64,000 bases of DNA from Peribacillus sp. ACCC06369 (GCF_030348945.1 NZ_JAUCEN010000002.1:930001-994000), one strand, 5' to 3'; counted from the first letter of the stretch, positions 28,308-37,692 are shown. A program made the numbers and translations. Notes: generated from the letters alone by a model not told the origin.

Positions 28308-29804
28308 ATGAATCGATTTAATGACCGTTATTCAAAACTGCTGTATCATTTATTTTATGAGGATAACTGGTGTAGTTTAAACGAACTATCAAAAAAAACA
28401 GGTTATTCGAAAAGCACTTTATGGCGGGATATATTACATATGAGTTCCAATCTTCCACCTCAATGGAAAATTGAAAAGAATGAAGTTCAGGGCGTAAGAT
28501 TATTGAAACCTAAAAACGGCACCTTGGAGGAACTTTGGTTTCATCTTAAAAGCGAAAATACCTATTTTCAAACCTTGGAATTGATTCTTTTTAACAATGG
28601 AGTAACGATAAAATACATTACTCAAAAAGTACATATTAGTCGCTCCACAGTGTACCGCCAGTTAGAGAAAATAGAAGAAGTATTAAAAAGTGCCGAAGTT
28701 CAATTATCGAATAGTCCTTTTAAAATTGTTGGGGATGAAAAAAAGGTTAGGCGATTCATCATGCAGTATGTAGAGTATATGTCGGGCAATTTAAATGACT
28801 TTATTACATCTTTTAATCTTAAGGAGTTTCAAGACACTCTATTGGAGCTATTGAAGGAACATTCAACTTCTTTGCATATGGGTGCAATACAAAGACTAGC
28901 GATAATCCTTCATATTTCTAACATTCGCATAACACATAATAGTTTTGTGACATTCCCAAAAGTGGTAATTGATGAAAATGAAACATCCAAAGCATTTGAA
29001 ATATCAAAGAAACTTTTCAAGTTCATGGAAAAATGTCCAAATAGGGAGAAACAGATTCGAGAAATTTTATTTCTTTCTTTATATCTAATGAGCGAAGAAA
29101 TGTCTTTAAACCGTACCCAAGAGCTTCGGTACATTCGTTCCAAACTTAATTCGGATAGCGGTAAGCCTTTAAGTCAATTTCTAAGTAATTTATCTAAAAA
29201 AATTGGGTTGGATGTTTCTCAGGACGATATTTTCATGTATGAATTTGCGCAAACTCTTCGTGGGATCTCCTTTGATTTTCAATTAAAAACAGATACTAGA
29301 ATAAATAATATTTTACAATTCGTTCCTTATTTTGAAAAAAACCCGTTATTCGGAATTATTGAAGAAATAGCAAAATATATCTCGGAAGAATTTACTATTT
29401 CTTTTGAAAATATAGAAATATTAGAAATATTCATGCTGGTCCAAGCTTCAATCTTAAGAAAAAAAAACCAGATGGTTATAGAGACAGCATTAATTTGTCG
29501 TTCATATGTAGAGAAAGATTATATTCGTGAGGTATTAAAACATCATTTTGGAAACCAGCTTAATATTTATGTAATGGATTTTTCCGATATAGATTCACTT
29601 TTCAGAAAAAATGGTTTTGATATTTTAATAACCACGGATTTAGGGCAGTTAATTAATATTGAGCACATTCCTGTTTATAAAGTTTCTTCATTTCCAACTC
29701 CTTCAGAATTAAAAGAAATCAAGATGTTCACTCGAAAGAATTTTATTGATAGGTATGGTTTAAACCCTAATATCTTATATCCATTTGAAGAAGATATTGA
29801 TTGA
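28308..29804 (+). CDS. Mga/AtxA-type PRD-containing transcriptional regulator
   Basis: A 498-residue protein. A first helix-turn-helix lies at about residues 15-50 (LNELSKKTGYSKSTLWRDI). A second follows at about 95-130 (VTIKYITQKVHISRSTVYRQL), then a long helical PTS-regulation-like region. The C-terminal 100 residues resemble an EIIB-like domain (DILITTDLG). This order is that of Mga, AtxA and AcpA. ATG 28308 is preceded by AAAGGTGATT, so the earlier in-frame ATG at 28278 is unlikely. In B. anthracis such proteins control capsule genes. Here it follows an exopolysaccharide operon by 1.4 kb, so a role in its control is plausible but unproven. Confidence 0.85.
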   Translation: MNRFNDRYSKLLYHLFYEDNWCSLNELSKKTGYSKSTLWRDILHMSSNLPPQWKIEKNEVQGVRLLKPKNGTLEELWFHLKSENTYFQTLELILFNNGVTIKYITQKVHISRSTVYRQLEKIEEVLKSAEVQLSNSPFKIVGDEKKVRRFIMQYVEYMSGNLNDFITSFNLKEFQDTLLELLKEHSTSLHMGAIQRLAIILHISNIRITHNSFVTFPKVVIDENETSKAFEISKKLFKFMEKCPNREKQIREILFLSLYLMSEEMSLNRTQELRYIRSKLNSDSGKPLSQFLSNLSKKIGLDVSQDDIFMYEFAQTLRGISFDFQLKTDTRINNILQFVPYFEKNPLFGIIEEIAKYISEEFTISFENIEILEIFMLVQASILRKKNQMVIETALICRSYVEKDYIREVLKHHFGNQLNIYVMDFSDIDSLFRKNGFDILITTDLGQLINIEHIPVYKVSSFPTPSELKEIKMFTRKNFIDRYGLNPNILYPFEEDID

Positions 29805-30425
29805 GGTTAGTCTTCAACATTTAATTTCATCACTATGTCCTTTTACCCCTAAACAGTAATATGCAGCTAATAAACTACCTCGTCATTAAGCCTTGGTCAT
29901 TCTTTTTTCTCCAAAGGGGAAGGTGAAAAGCATTACTTATCTGACAGAAGTTTAAGGGTTGATATCATTTACAATAGATAAGGGAGCACCAAATGACCAA
30001 AGCGAAAATGCCAAACATTCACTTCCCAATTTAAACCACAGATCATTCTCTTATTTTCAAAATTTTAAAACACGAATGGATACCCTTTTGATACCTTTAT
30101 CACGGAAGCGATATCTGAGATCAGAAAGTGAACGAATCCAAAACATTTCCCTACTTCCCAGCTTGAATTTTGAAATGATGTTAAATGGTAAAATAAGCTC
30201 AACTATAGGCTGCATTCCTTCTTTAATTAAATATTCGGACCGAAAAGGGTTAGTGATATTTCCAACATATTTGCTAAGGTCATCCACAATTGTAATTTTG
30301 GATCAAAATACTGGGTGTCCGTTGAAAGATTGTGTCTCTTTAACGATTTGACAGCAAATCATTAACCTGTAGTGCAATGCTGTAACGGAGGAAAGAGTTT
30401 AAACCACCGCGGCTATCAGTGGCTG
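29805..30425. other. gene-free stretch after the Mga-type regulator
   Basis: Open frames exist on both strands (29959-30351 plus, 30057-30287 minus), but neither has a convincing ribosome site or motif. I could not choose between them and treat the stretch as non-coding or decayed. Confidence 0.35.
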
Positions 30426-30470
30426 CTAAAGGAAATGGCCCAGGTACAATACCTGGGCCATTTCCTTTAG
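30426..30470. repeat. perfect 21-bp inverted repeat with 3-base loop
   Basis: 30426-30446 and 30450-30470 are exact reverse complements, centred on CAA. On the plus strand it is followed by GAACTTTTT. It may end the minus-strand MFS transcript, although no T run follows on that strand. Confidence 0.8.
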
Positions 30471-30535
30471 GAACTTTTTATGATGTTCAAATAATGTGTG
30501 ACAGTTCTCTTTTTTTAAGGTTGTTTTAACAAAAT

Positions 30536-31762
30536 TTATTGAGTTGTAACATATTCATTTTTCCCTGCACGCATTCCAACAATAAATATAAGTGCAGATA
30601 TTACTACCAACATTAATAAGGGAATTGTCCAGCTGTGTGTAACGTCATGAAGCAATCCGAATAATATTGGTCCAATGGCAGATAAGAGGTACCCGAATGA
30701 TTGAGCCATTCCTGATAATTCTGTAGCTTCATGGGTATTTTGTGTTCGAAGACTAAAGAACATCATGGATAAACTGAATATGGTACCGACTCCAATCCCG
30801 ATCAATATCATGCATACTGGGATGAATAGAGTGCTGCCGTACAATATGCCGAATATCCCTGTAATAAGGAAGATGACAGGTGGGACCACTAACAGACGCT
30901 GACTTTGTAAGCGGCCAGCTAAAATTGGCACAATGAATGTTATAGGAATGACTGCAAGCTGCATGATGGATAGCATCCAACCAGCTTCATCAGCGTTAAG
31001 GCCTTTTTGCTCCAGGATTTCCGGCATCCAGGTAATGACTGTATAGAAGATAAAAGATTGCAATCCCATGAAAAAAGTGATCTGCCAGGCTAAACCAGAA
31101 CGCCATAAGTTAATCTTTTTAAACTTTTGAGCCGTTTGTACATCTTTACCTGACTTGAATGGCCGTCTTAATTGCGGCATCCAAAAGAAAATTGTAATAA
31201 TAGATAAAATCCCCCAACATCCAAGGGCACCAGCCCATCCCAATCCTGATGAAGAAGCAATGGGAATGCTGATCCCGGAACCTATTGCGCCACATAAATT
31301 CATGGACACTGCATAAGTCCCTGTCATCAAACCGATATTCCTGGCAAAGTTATGTTTAATCAGACTGGGTAACAATACATTGCCGATTGCGATGGCTAAC
31401 CCGATTAAAATGGTCCCTATGAACAATGTCTGCACTCCGCCAACGGAGCGTATCCCAATCCCGATCGTTAATAATATCAAAGATAGGAAAAGGGTGAGCT
31501 CCATTCCAAAACGCCGTGCTATCCTAGGTGCAAATGGTGATAGTAATGCGAAAGAAAGCAAAGGTAATGTCGTTAATGAACCTGATAGTGTATTGGATAT
31601 CCCCAAATTATCACGGATCGAAGTGACAAGGGGGCCAACCGATGTTAAGGGAGCCCTTAGATTGGCCCCAAGGAGAATGATCCCCATGATGAGTAGTCCA
31701 AATCTGGGTTTAATATCCATTTTGGTTTGTTCTAGTTGATTTGCCACTTGATGAATGCCCAT
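30536..31762 (-). CDS. MFS transporter, CynX/NimT family
   Basis: A 408-residue, 12-segment major facilitator. The N-terminal GANLRAPLTSVGPL pattern is typical of the CynX/NimT (cyanate/nitroimidazole) group. A central charged loop lies at about residues 205-225 and the second half is conserved. The substrate is not readable. A strong AAGGAGGAG ribosome site precedes the ATG. The gene starts 14 bases after the GntR-type regulator, so the two form one operon. Confidence 0.85.
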   Translation of the reverse strand: MGIHQVANQLEQTKMDIKPRFGLLIMGIILLGANLRAPLTSVGPLVTSIRDNLGISNTLSGSLTTLPLLSFALLSPFAPRIARRFGMELTLFLSLILLTIGIGIRSVGGVQTLFIGTILIGLAIAIGNVLLPSLIKHNFARNIGLMTGTYAVSMNLCGAIGSGISIPIASSSGLGWAGALGCWGILSIITIFFWMPQLRRPFKSGKDVQTAQKFKKINLWRSGLAWQITFFMGLQSFIFYTVITWMPEILEQKGLNADEAGWMLSIMQLAVIPITFIVPILAGRLQSQRLLVVPPVIFLITGIFGILYGSTLFIPVCMILIGIGVGTIFSLSMMFFSLRTQNTHEATELSGMAQSFGYLLSAIGPILFGLLHDVTHSWTIPLLMLVVISALIFIVGMRAGKNEYVTTQ

Positions 31763-31776
31763 AATCTCCTCCTTAC

Positions 31777-32454
31777 TTACTCTAAAGATTTCTTGAATTG
31801 TGCAATGTATTCATTCACTGTTTCGATTGCCCGGTTCACATCTTGTTCGATGATGGCATCTACTAGGTTACAATGAATGTTCAAATGTAGGTTCGCATCA
31901 GAACTCATCTCGACTATCTGATGGATGGAATCATGCAGGGAGTCATCCATATGTTCGTATAAATCAATCAATAAATCATTATGTGATGAACCCATAATCG
32001 ATTTATGTAACTGTATATCCGCTTCTTCGTAAGCCTTGATATCCTTTGCTTCAGCAGCTTCACTGCATGCATTTATATAAAACCGCAATCGTTCTATATC
32101 TTCTTGGTTCCGTCTTAATGCCGCTAACTGGGCTCCCTCTCTTTCAAGGGCATGACGGACCTCTAATGTTTCCAATAAACTTGACTGCTGAATCCTTCTT
32201 TGAAATGCAGCCCCCAAGGTACTTGATGACCTTACAAATGTCCCCTTTCCTTGTTTCGTTACTAAAAGACCAGCATAAACAAGTGATCGTACAGCTTCTC
32301 TTAATGTATTTCTGCTTACATCGAACTGTTGAATCAAATCCATTTCAGGTGGAATCTGCTTTCCAATTTGCCATTCGCCTGATTGGATTAAGGATTCAAT
32401 TTGGGAAACCACTTGCTCTACAAGTGATAAGCGATTTGTTTTAGATATGGTCAA
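31777..32454 (-). CDS. GntR family regulator, FadR subfamily
   Basis: A 225-residue protein. An N-terminal winged helix spans about residues 10-75 (VVSQIESLIQSGEWQIGKQIPPE, then SRNTLREAVRSL-GLL, GKGTFV). A helical FCD effector domain with metal-ligand-type histidines follows (LHKSIMGSSHN, and HCNLVDAI near the end). The start is TTG with GAGGTG nine bases upstream. It is the first gene of the two-gene operon with the MFS transporter and most likely controls it. Confidence 0.88.
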   Translation of the reverse strand: MTISKTNRLSLVEQVVSQIESLIQSGEWQIGKQIPPEMDLIQQFDVSRNTLREAVRSLVYAGLLVTKQGKGTFVRSSSTLGAAFQRRIQQSSLLETLEVRHALEREGAQLAALRRNQEDIERLRFYINACSEAAEAKDIKAYEEADIQLHKSIMGSSHNDLLIDLYEHMDDSLHDSIHQIVEMSSDANLHLNIHCNLVDAIIEQDVNRAIETVNEYIAQFKKSLE

Positions 32455-32610
32455 TATTCACACCTCGAATTTGTAGGATGATTGGTTCATTGGTTATTTT
32501 AACATATGTATGTTGAAAATGGAGCATAGGGAGTATTTTTAACCAAGTTTATTTCCATCCTTAACTTTAGTTGCTTAAAGGACAAAAGGTCTTATTAGGG
32601 CAATAGATAA

Positions 32611-32758
32611 AATTCCAGTTGATTTCAGAAATCCGCTCCCTTTCCGCCGACTGTCTACCAAGCCGCATCAAAGCAAGCGCCTGCGGGGTCTCGTCTAGCC
32701 CGCGGAAAGCGAGTGCCTGTAGTTCCAATCAACGTCCAAATTGTACAAACTTTAAAAA
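32611..32758. repeat. dispersed intergenic repeat, copy 1
   Basis: The module begins TTCCAG-TTGATTTCAGAAATCCGCTCC, passes CGCCGACTGTCTACCAAG and TCTCGTCTAGCC, and closes near CCAATCAACG. The same core recurs at 43.6 kb (same orientation) and 54.7 kb (inverted). This copy lacks the GTGTCGCAAATTTC end of the other two, and its CTGTAGGCAAA hairpin sits on the opposite side. Confidence 0.85.
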
Positions 32759-32799
32759 AACTGTAGGCAAACTCGATTTCATCGAGTTTGCCTACAGTC
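32749..32799 (-). terminator. terminator of the amino-acid permease, part of the repeat
   Basis: ACTGTAGGCAAACTCGAT (32760-32777) and its exact reverse complement (32781-32798) form an 18-bp stem with a 3-base loop. On the minus strand T7 follows. A related hairpin accompanies each copy of the repeat. Confidence 0.85.
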
Positions 32800-32840
32800 T
32801 GAAATCCCAGATATTAAAATTCAGGGATTTTATAATATTT

Positions 32841-34181
32841 CTATTTTTTTTGTTTGACAATAAAAGAGAGAAGTATAAATATTCCCAAAGTTACAAGACA
32901 TACAGTGGTCCCGATTATGTTTTGCTTATTAAAAATGAATGCTAAAAAGATGATGCTCAAGGCTGTGATAGCTAATATGGTTGGATATGGGTACCATTTT
33001 ACCCGGAAACCTGGTTTGCCTTTGTATTGTTTACGCAGCTTCAATTGTGCGGAACAAATACTGATCCATAATAATAAAACTGTGAAGCCAGGGATGGCCA
33101 TAAGGTAGCTTAATATCAGATCAGGTGTCAAATAGGATAAAAACACACCAGCCAATATACATAATGTAGTTAAAAATATACCATTAAGCGGGATTCCCTT
33201 TTTAGTTGTCCTTAAAAATGCCTTAGGGGCTTCGCCGTTCTGGGAAAGAGTAAACAGTGTCCTTGAGGTAGCGTATATCCCTGAATTTGCAGCTGATAAG
33301 ACAGCTGTTAAAAGGACGAAATTCATAATATCAGCTGCTCCGGGAAGTCCTGATAAGCTGAAAACCTGTACGAAAGGACTTACTTCAGTGCTTACTTGGT
33401 TCCAAGGTATAACCCCGCAAATAATAAAAATTGGGAAGACATAAAAAAGAATCACCCGCCATACAGTTCCTTTAATGATTTTTGGTATGACTCGCTGACT
33501 ATCTTTTGTTTCCGTGACTGCTACACCTATTAATTCTGCACCCCCATATGAAAACATTACAACCAAAAGTGCACTTAACATTCCGTCAATTCCATTGGGG
33601 AAAAAGCCCCCATGCTCCGTGTAATTAGAAAAAGAAGCCGAACTAGGAAAAAGTCCTAACATGATCAAAGCTCCCAAAATAATAAAAGCAATTAAAGTTA
33701 TTATTTTTATACCTGCAAACCAAAACTCGAGTTCACCATAGTATTTTACTTGAAACAAATTTATTCCTATTATTACTGCAGCGCAAAGTATACTTAACAG
33801 CCATAATGGTATTGAAGGAAACCAATATTGTAGAAAGCTCCCGGCTGCGACTATTTCTACAATGATCACGATAATCCAGTTAAACCAATAGAGCCATCCG
33901 ACAATGAAGGATAGTTGAAACCCAAAAGCTTTATTTATGAGATGCTGTACATTCAAATTAGGAAAAGCGGTAGCCATCTCTCCTAGTGCCGCCATTACAA
34001 TAAATAACAAAAGTCCCCCTATTAAATAGGCTATCACGACACTTGGACCTGCCATATTTAATGTATCTGAACTCCCCTTAAAAATCCCTGTCCCTATCAT
34101 TCCGGCTAAAGCAATAAATTGGACATGCCTAGGCAATAAACCCTTTTTTAAATCTTGATGAGTCTTTTCCATTTTATTCAT
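32841..34181 (-). CDS. amino-acid permease, AAT/GABA-permease type
   Basis: A 446-residue, 12-segment APC permease. The early GLLPRHVQFIALAGMIGTGIFKGS is the classic AAT-family TM1 signature, followed by YLIGGLLLFIVMAALGEMA. It imports an amino acid such as GABA, proline or a hydrophobic amino acid with protons (inference from family). Both AAAGAAAGG and the second ATG (MEK) could set the start; I keep the first. It is a single-gene unit ended by a strong hairpin. Confidence 0.88.
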   Translation of the reverse strand: MNKMEKTHQDLKKGLLPRHVQFIALAGMIGTGIFKGSSDTLNMAGPSVVIAYLIGGLLLFIVMAALGEMATAFPNLNVQHLINKAFGFQLSFIVGWLYWFNWIIVIIVEIVAAGSFLQYWFPSIPLWLLSILCAAVIIGINLFQVKYYGELEFWFAGIKIITLIAFIILGALIMLGLFPSSASFSNYTEHGGFFPNGIDGMLSALLVVMFSYGGAELIGVAVTETKDSQRVIPKIIKGTVWRVILFYVFPIFIICGVIPWNQVSTEVSPFVQVFSLSGLPGAADIMNFVLLTAVLSAANSGIYATSRTLFTLSQNGEAPKAFLRTTKKGIPLNGIFLTTLCILAGVFLSYLTPDLILSYLMAIPGFTVLLLWISICSAQLKLRKQYKGKPGFRVKWYPYPTILAITALSIIFLAFIFNKQNIIGTTVCLVTLGIFILLSFIVKQKK

Positions 34182-34590
34182 GCCTTTCTTTCGCTATTTT
34201 AATAAAATGTTAATTTCAGTAAAATTAAAAGTTCTTCTGTTAATGAACGCTTTTACGTACTAAAGTACTATGTTAATATATCACGATTCGGGAAAATGTC
34301 AATTTAAGCAGGGGAACGGAAAACTATTTTTTAACAGTAAAAAAAGATTCTCCTTTATTATCTTAAAAGTACTTGGATTTTATGAAAAATTAACCTGATA
34401 GGTGATTTTTTAAGAGATGTAGGCATTTTATAAAAAAATGATCGGAAGTTAAATGGCTGAATTAAACAAGTGCCACGAGCAAACAAAATTCCCTTATATT
34501 GCATGATTACTGTCATTTTGTTTGACGGTGAATAAGATGTTTTAACCAGTTCAAGTCCTTCTATAAAAACGAATTAGGAAATGTTCATAT

Positions 34591-34690
34591 ATGTCAGGCT
34601 GTGATTGGGTTTTCGATATGGCGGAGGTTTCGCCTTTAAAGTCGTTTTGTTTATCCTTTTGGTTGCGGCGGCGATGCCCCGGGTTATGGA
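34591..34690 (+). pseudogene. YjcZ-like small sporulation protein, frameshifted relic
   Basis: ATG with AGGAA upstream reads MSGCDWVF. In another frame the sequence continues YGGGFAFKVVLFILLVAAAM, which is the glycine-rich plus single membrane helix pattern of YjcZ/YhjC-type sporulation proteins. The two parts are in different frames, so the gene appears broken by an indel. The flanking 34182-34590 is AT-rich and holds no other gene. Confidence 0.4.
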
Positions 34691-34706
34691 ACATACTGCT
34701 GAATAC

Positions 34707-34738
34707 AAAAAACCGACATTGATAGGTCGGTTTTTCTA
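34707..34738. terminator. hairpin terminator
   Basis: AAAACCGAC with GTCGGTTTT, T5 after it on the plus strand and a T/A run on the minus strand. It could serve both the YjcZ relic and the minus-strand gene at 34776. Confidence 0.7.
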
Positions 34739-34775
34739 TGACATATAAGGTGTTGGAGCAGGTTAGCTAATGAGA

Positions 34776-34949
34776 CTACCCGTTCTCATATAAAAAGGTG
34801 AGAGGAAGCGGCTGTAGGTTTTCGGTTTCTTGTACCGGGTCAATTTCCCTTAGAAATTCCAAATAACCGGTATATACCTGCGAGGCCATCCCTAAATATT
34901 GCAATTCAGTGTGGATGATACCAATCCTTGGTGAATGGAGCATATACAT
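34776..34949 (-). CDS. small hypothetical protein, 57 aa
   Basis: ATG is preceded by AAAGGAGGG with seven to eight bases of spacing. The 57-residue product has no membrane segment (MYMLHSPRIGIIHTELQYLG at the start, then VYTGYLEFLREIDPV). It lies just downstream of the decayed P450 on the same strand and ahead of a terminator hairpin. The family is not recognised. The ribosome site is the main support. Confidence 0.55.
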   Translation of the reverse strand: MYMLHSPRIGIIHTELQYLGMASQVYTGYLEFLREIDPVQETENLQPLPLTFLYENG

Positions 34950-35048
34950 TTTTCATCCCTCCTTTCAAAAAAGGCCAGTCTCATAAAGGAGTTATTCCTA
35001 GGCTTTACTGATATGAATGTCTTGTTCATGGGGGATAATTCATATTCA

Positions 35049-36059
35049 TTAGATCAAGGATGCTCCAGGTTCGAAGGATTCTGTATTTCTTTCTTCTACT
35101 ACCATGCGCAACCCACTCTTAGGTCTGAGCGTAAGGGACGGAAGGGGGGTTACTTCATGATGGTCAGGTGCAATCTGAATCCTATATCGTTGAGCAATGC
35201 AGGCCAGCAAAAGCACCGCTTCCATCATGGCAAAATGATTGCCAATACAAACCCGCGGCCCTCCGCCAAAGGGAAAGTAAGCGAACGCAGGCAGGCTTTT
35301 CAAATAGTTGTTATCAAATCGTTCAGGAATAAAAGATTCAGGTTGATCAAAATACTCTGGGTTATGCTGCATCAAATAAGAACTTATTAGAATCATAGTG
35401 CCTTTTTTAAAGTGATATCCTCCTATTACAACATCGTCCGACACATCCCGGGCATCCATCAAGATTCCAAGCATGTCTTCGTGTTTTCCTGTATCGTTCT
35501 TCCGTTTTTCAATAATTCCATAAATCCTTTATCAAGTCTTTGTATCGCCTTTTTATATTCACGGTTGATTTTAGTTGGTACCCATAATGGCATACGGAAA
35601 ATCGATCTCATCCTTTTGACTGCGATTCTTAAAGCTGTTTCCAGCGGTTTCCCAACAAGTTGATATATAATCCATTGTGGTATCAATCATATCCGTGGCG
35701 TAATGGCTAATATGAGTCTTTTTGAAGGAGGGTTGAATAAGCCTTCTCTAACGCATATGAAAGTCCTTTTCGCTTGTAAGTAGACCTTCACCGAGAAGTG
35801 GTTTCAATACAGTGAAGTCCTTTGATTTGACGAAGGATTTTTGTTTTGTTACGAGTATTTCTTTTATTAGATCAGGATTTAAAACGAGGTAAACATTTTG
35901 GAATGGTCCTAACCGGAATTTAGCAACCTCCCCATATTCCTTGGCCAATTGGGTAAGAAAGCCGAGGGGATCTGTTTGAAATTCCTTTGTATGTCCGGAA
36001 ATCAGCCTTCCATTTGGAACTTTTGGAGAATCGCGGAAGGCACCATCAGTTTGGCTCAA
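35049..36059 (-). pseudogene. cytochrome P450 pseudogene
   Basis: Pieces of one bacterial P450 lie in three frames. The N-terminal piece (35748-36059) starts at TTG behind AAAGGGGGA and breaks at a TAG where RRLIQPSF continues in the same frame. The middle piece (35459-35686) has PLWVPTKINREYKKA. The C-terminal piece has GGYHFKKGT, PERF and the haem-thiolate FGGGPRVCIG. Between ILMDARD and VVIGGYHF the I-helix oxygen-binding region and the K-helix ExxR are gone, a deletion of about 100 codons. So nonsense, frameshift and deletion have all occurred, and it cannot make an active enzyme. Confidence 0.9.
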
Positions 36060-36210
36060 GTTGTTTTCCCCCTTTCTTTAAAATAATTCCATATAATCAT
36101 TCTATGAGCATAAACTAAATCGGTTTGGACAAGTCGATAAAGAAAGGGCGGATAATATAAATATGGCTATATATAGAAATGAAAAGAAGTAAACTTGCAG
36201 AAACCATAGA

Positions 36211-36244
36211 AAAACTCTGGAAAAATAGCGCCAGAGTTTTTTAT
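36211..36244. terminator. hairpin terminator
   Basis: AAAACTCTGG pairs with CCAGAGTTTT (10 bp) and T6 follows on the plus strand. On the minus strand it would end the small gene at 36315. Confidence 0.65.
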
Positions 36245-36314
36245 GAGAGCTTTAGATTAAGAAGATGTTGGAATCGGTTCTCGGCAGAGTAAACTTTTTG
36301 TATTGATAGGGAGC

Positions 36315-36455
36315 TTAACTTCTTTCTTCATCGTTTCCATGTTGGAAATGATCATTTTTTTCATTAATGGGTCCACCAAATTGTTCATTGATTTCCTTAA
36401 CCACTTGATCTAAAAATTCATCGGATATTATCGGATTTTTTGTTTTTTTGTGCAT
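36315..36455 (-). CDS. small hydrophilic protein, 46 aa, paralogue of the 41.2-kb ORF
   Basis: ATG opens 46 codons: MHKKTKNPIISDEFLDQVV, then an Asn/Asp/His-rich tail. A related start (MSKKEEKKQIISDDNF) lies at 41256 in the same position relative to the c-di-AMP riboswitch. The surroundings are therefore a duplicated divergent module. AAAGGA lies about 14 bases upstream, a long spacing. It ends before a terminator hairpin. Function unknown. Confidence 0.45.
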   Translation of the reverse strand: MHKKTKNPIISDEFLDQVVKEINEQFGGPINEKNDHFQHGNDEERS

Positions 36456-36587
36456 GTGATTCTCTACAATCCTTTCTGATATCATGTGTTTGGATCACTT
36501 ATGAAAGATACTTATCAACATAACCTCAGTTACAATGAATTATTCTTTTTCTGTGCAAATTTTCACGGGCTTTTCCATTCATATTCA

Positions 36588-36700
36588 TAAATCGCTTAAA
36601 CCTTATGGTACGGGGTATATGTTTTTGGGTTCATTTTACAATCAATGGGGTGATCCGACAGCTACTCTCGTAACGGATATGAGAAGGGAGGTGGAGCTAA
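36588..36700 (+). ncRNA. collapsed relic of a c-di-AMP (ydaO) riboswitch
   Basis: ATCGCTTAAACC, ATGGTACGGGG, ATGGGGTGA, TCCGACAGCTA and GAGAAGGGAGGTGGAGCT occur in the order found in the intact riboswitch at 41.4 kb. About 60 internal bases are missing, and the closing P1 strand is TAACGG instead of TAAGCG. No plus-strand gene follows (galU faces the other way). It is very unlikely to bind ligand. Confidence 0.75.
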
Positions 36701-36831
36701 TTAGACAAAGGTATCTAAGAGGACTGCTTGTGGAAGATGTCTTTTTTACGGGTGAAATCACAGGAATTCAAGAAGATGTGAAAATAGCCCAATCACTTCT
36801 TGGTAATTGGGCATGAGCTATATTAACTTCA

Positions 36832-37692
36832 TTAAGGAAACAACTGTCTTAAATATGTTATTAGCTGATCACGAAGTTCAGGTCGTTTCATGGCGAAATC
36901 AATTGATGCTTGAAGAAAGCCAAATTTATCCCCGACGTCATATCGATGTCCCTCAATGATATACGAATATAATGGTTCCTTTTTTAGCAAAAGATCCAAA
37001 GCTTCGGTAAGCTGGATTTCCCCCTTAGGATCTGGCTGTAAGGTTTCGAGGATTTCAAAAATGGCAGGCGATAAAATATATCGGCCAATAATCGCCTGTG
37101 TTGAGGGTGCCTCCTCAACTTTTGGCTTTTCCACTAAGTTTTTTACCAGAAATAAATCCTCATATTGTTCTTGAAAATTTACAATCCCATACTTGGATAC
37201 ATCGGCAGGTAACACTTCCTTACACCCGATAATGCTCGCTTGAACCTTGTTATACCGTTCCATTAACTGCTTCAAGGCTGGGACCCGGCTATCCACGATA
37301 TCATCACCTAACAGGACTGCAAAAGGTTCGTCTCCAATAAACGTTTTGGCACATAAAACTGCATGCCCCAGACCCAATGGTTCCTTTTGTCTTACATAGT
37401 GAATATCCACCATATTGGAAATGTTCTCCACGGTCTTTAGCAGATCATTTTGTCCTTTCTTTTGTAAAAGCATTTCAAGCTCAATGGATTTATCGAAATG
37501 ATCTTCGATGGCACGTTTGTTTTTCCCTGTAATGATGATAATATCTGTAATCCCTGATTGTACCGCTTCCTCGATAATATATTGAATGGTCGGCTTATCG
37601 ACAATCGGCAGCATTTCCTTTGGTTGAGCTTTCGTAGCGGGTAAAAATCGTGTTCCTAAACCGGCTGCTGGAATTACGGCTTTCTTTATCAT
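36832..37692 (-). CDS. galU: UTP-glucose-1-phosphate uridylyltransferase
   Basis: A 286-residue GalU/GtaB enzyme of usual length. The nucleotide-binding AAGLGTRFLPATKAQPKEMLP is at residues 8-28, VRQKEPLGLGHAV and LLGDDIV follow, and the sugar-site VEKP and GEIQLTEAL lie in the second half. It makes UDP-glucose in the cytosol for wall glycosylation and polysaccharides. AAGGGG precedes the ATG. It is divergent from the three-gene lipid-linked glycosylation set that starts 174 bases away, which would consume UDP-glucose. Confidence 0.95.
   Translation of the reverse strand: MIKKAVIPAAGLGTRFLPATKAQPKEMLPIVDKPTIQYIIEEAVQSGITDIIIITGKNKRAIEDHFDKSIELEMLLQKKGQNDLLKTVENISNMVDIHYVRQKEPLGLGHAVLCAKTFIGDEPFAVLLGDDIVDSRVPALKQLMERYNKVQASIIGCKEVLPADVSKYGIVNFQEQYEDLFLVKNLVEKPKVEEAPSTQAIIGRYILSPAIFEILETLQPDPKGEIQLTEALDLLLKKEPLYSYIIEGHRYDVGDKFGFLQASIDFAMKRPELRDQLITYLRQLFP

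Noticed and set aside
29959..30351. 130-codon plus-strand ORF, and an opposing 76-codon minus-strand ORF at 30057-30287
   Set aside because: Neither has a ribosome site, a recognisable motif or neighbours that suggest a role.
34935..35390. 151-codon plus-strand ORF
   Set aside because: It is antisense to the haem-binding part of the P450 pseudogene.
36535..36816. 93-codon plus-strand ORF
   Set aside because: It runs through the collapsed riboswitch sequence, which explains its bases better than coding does. There is no ribosome site.
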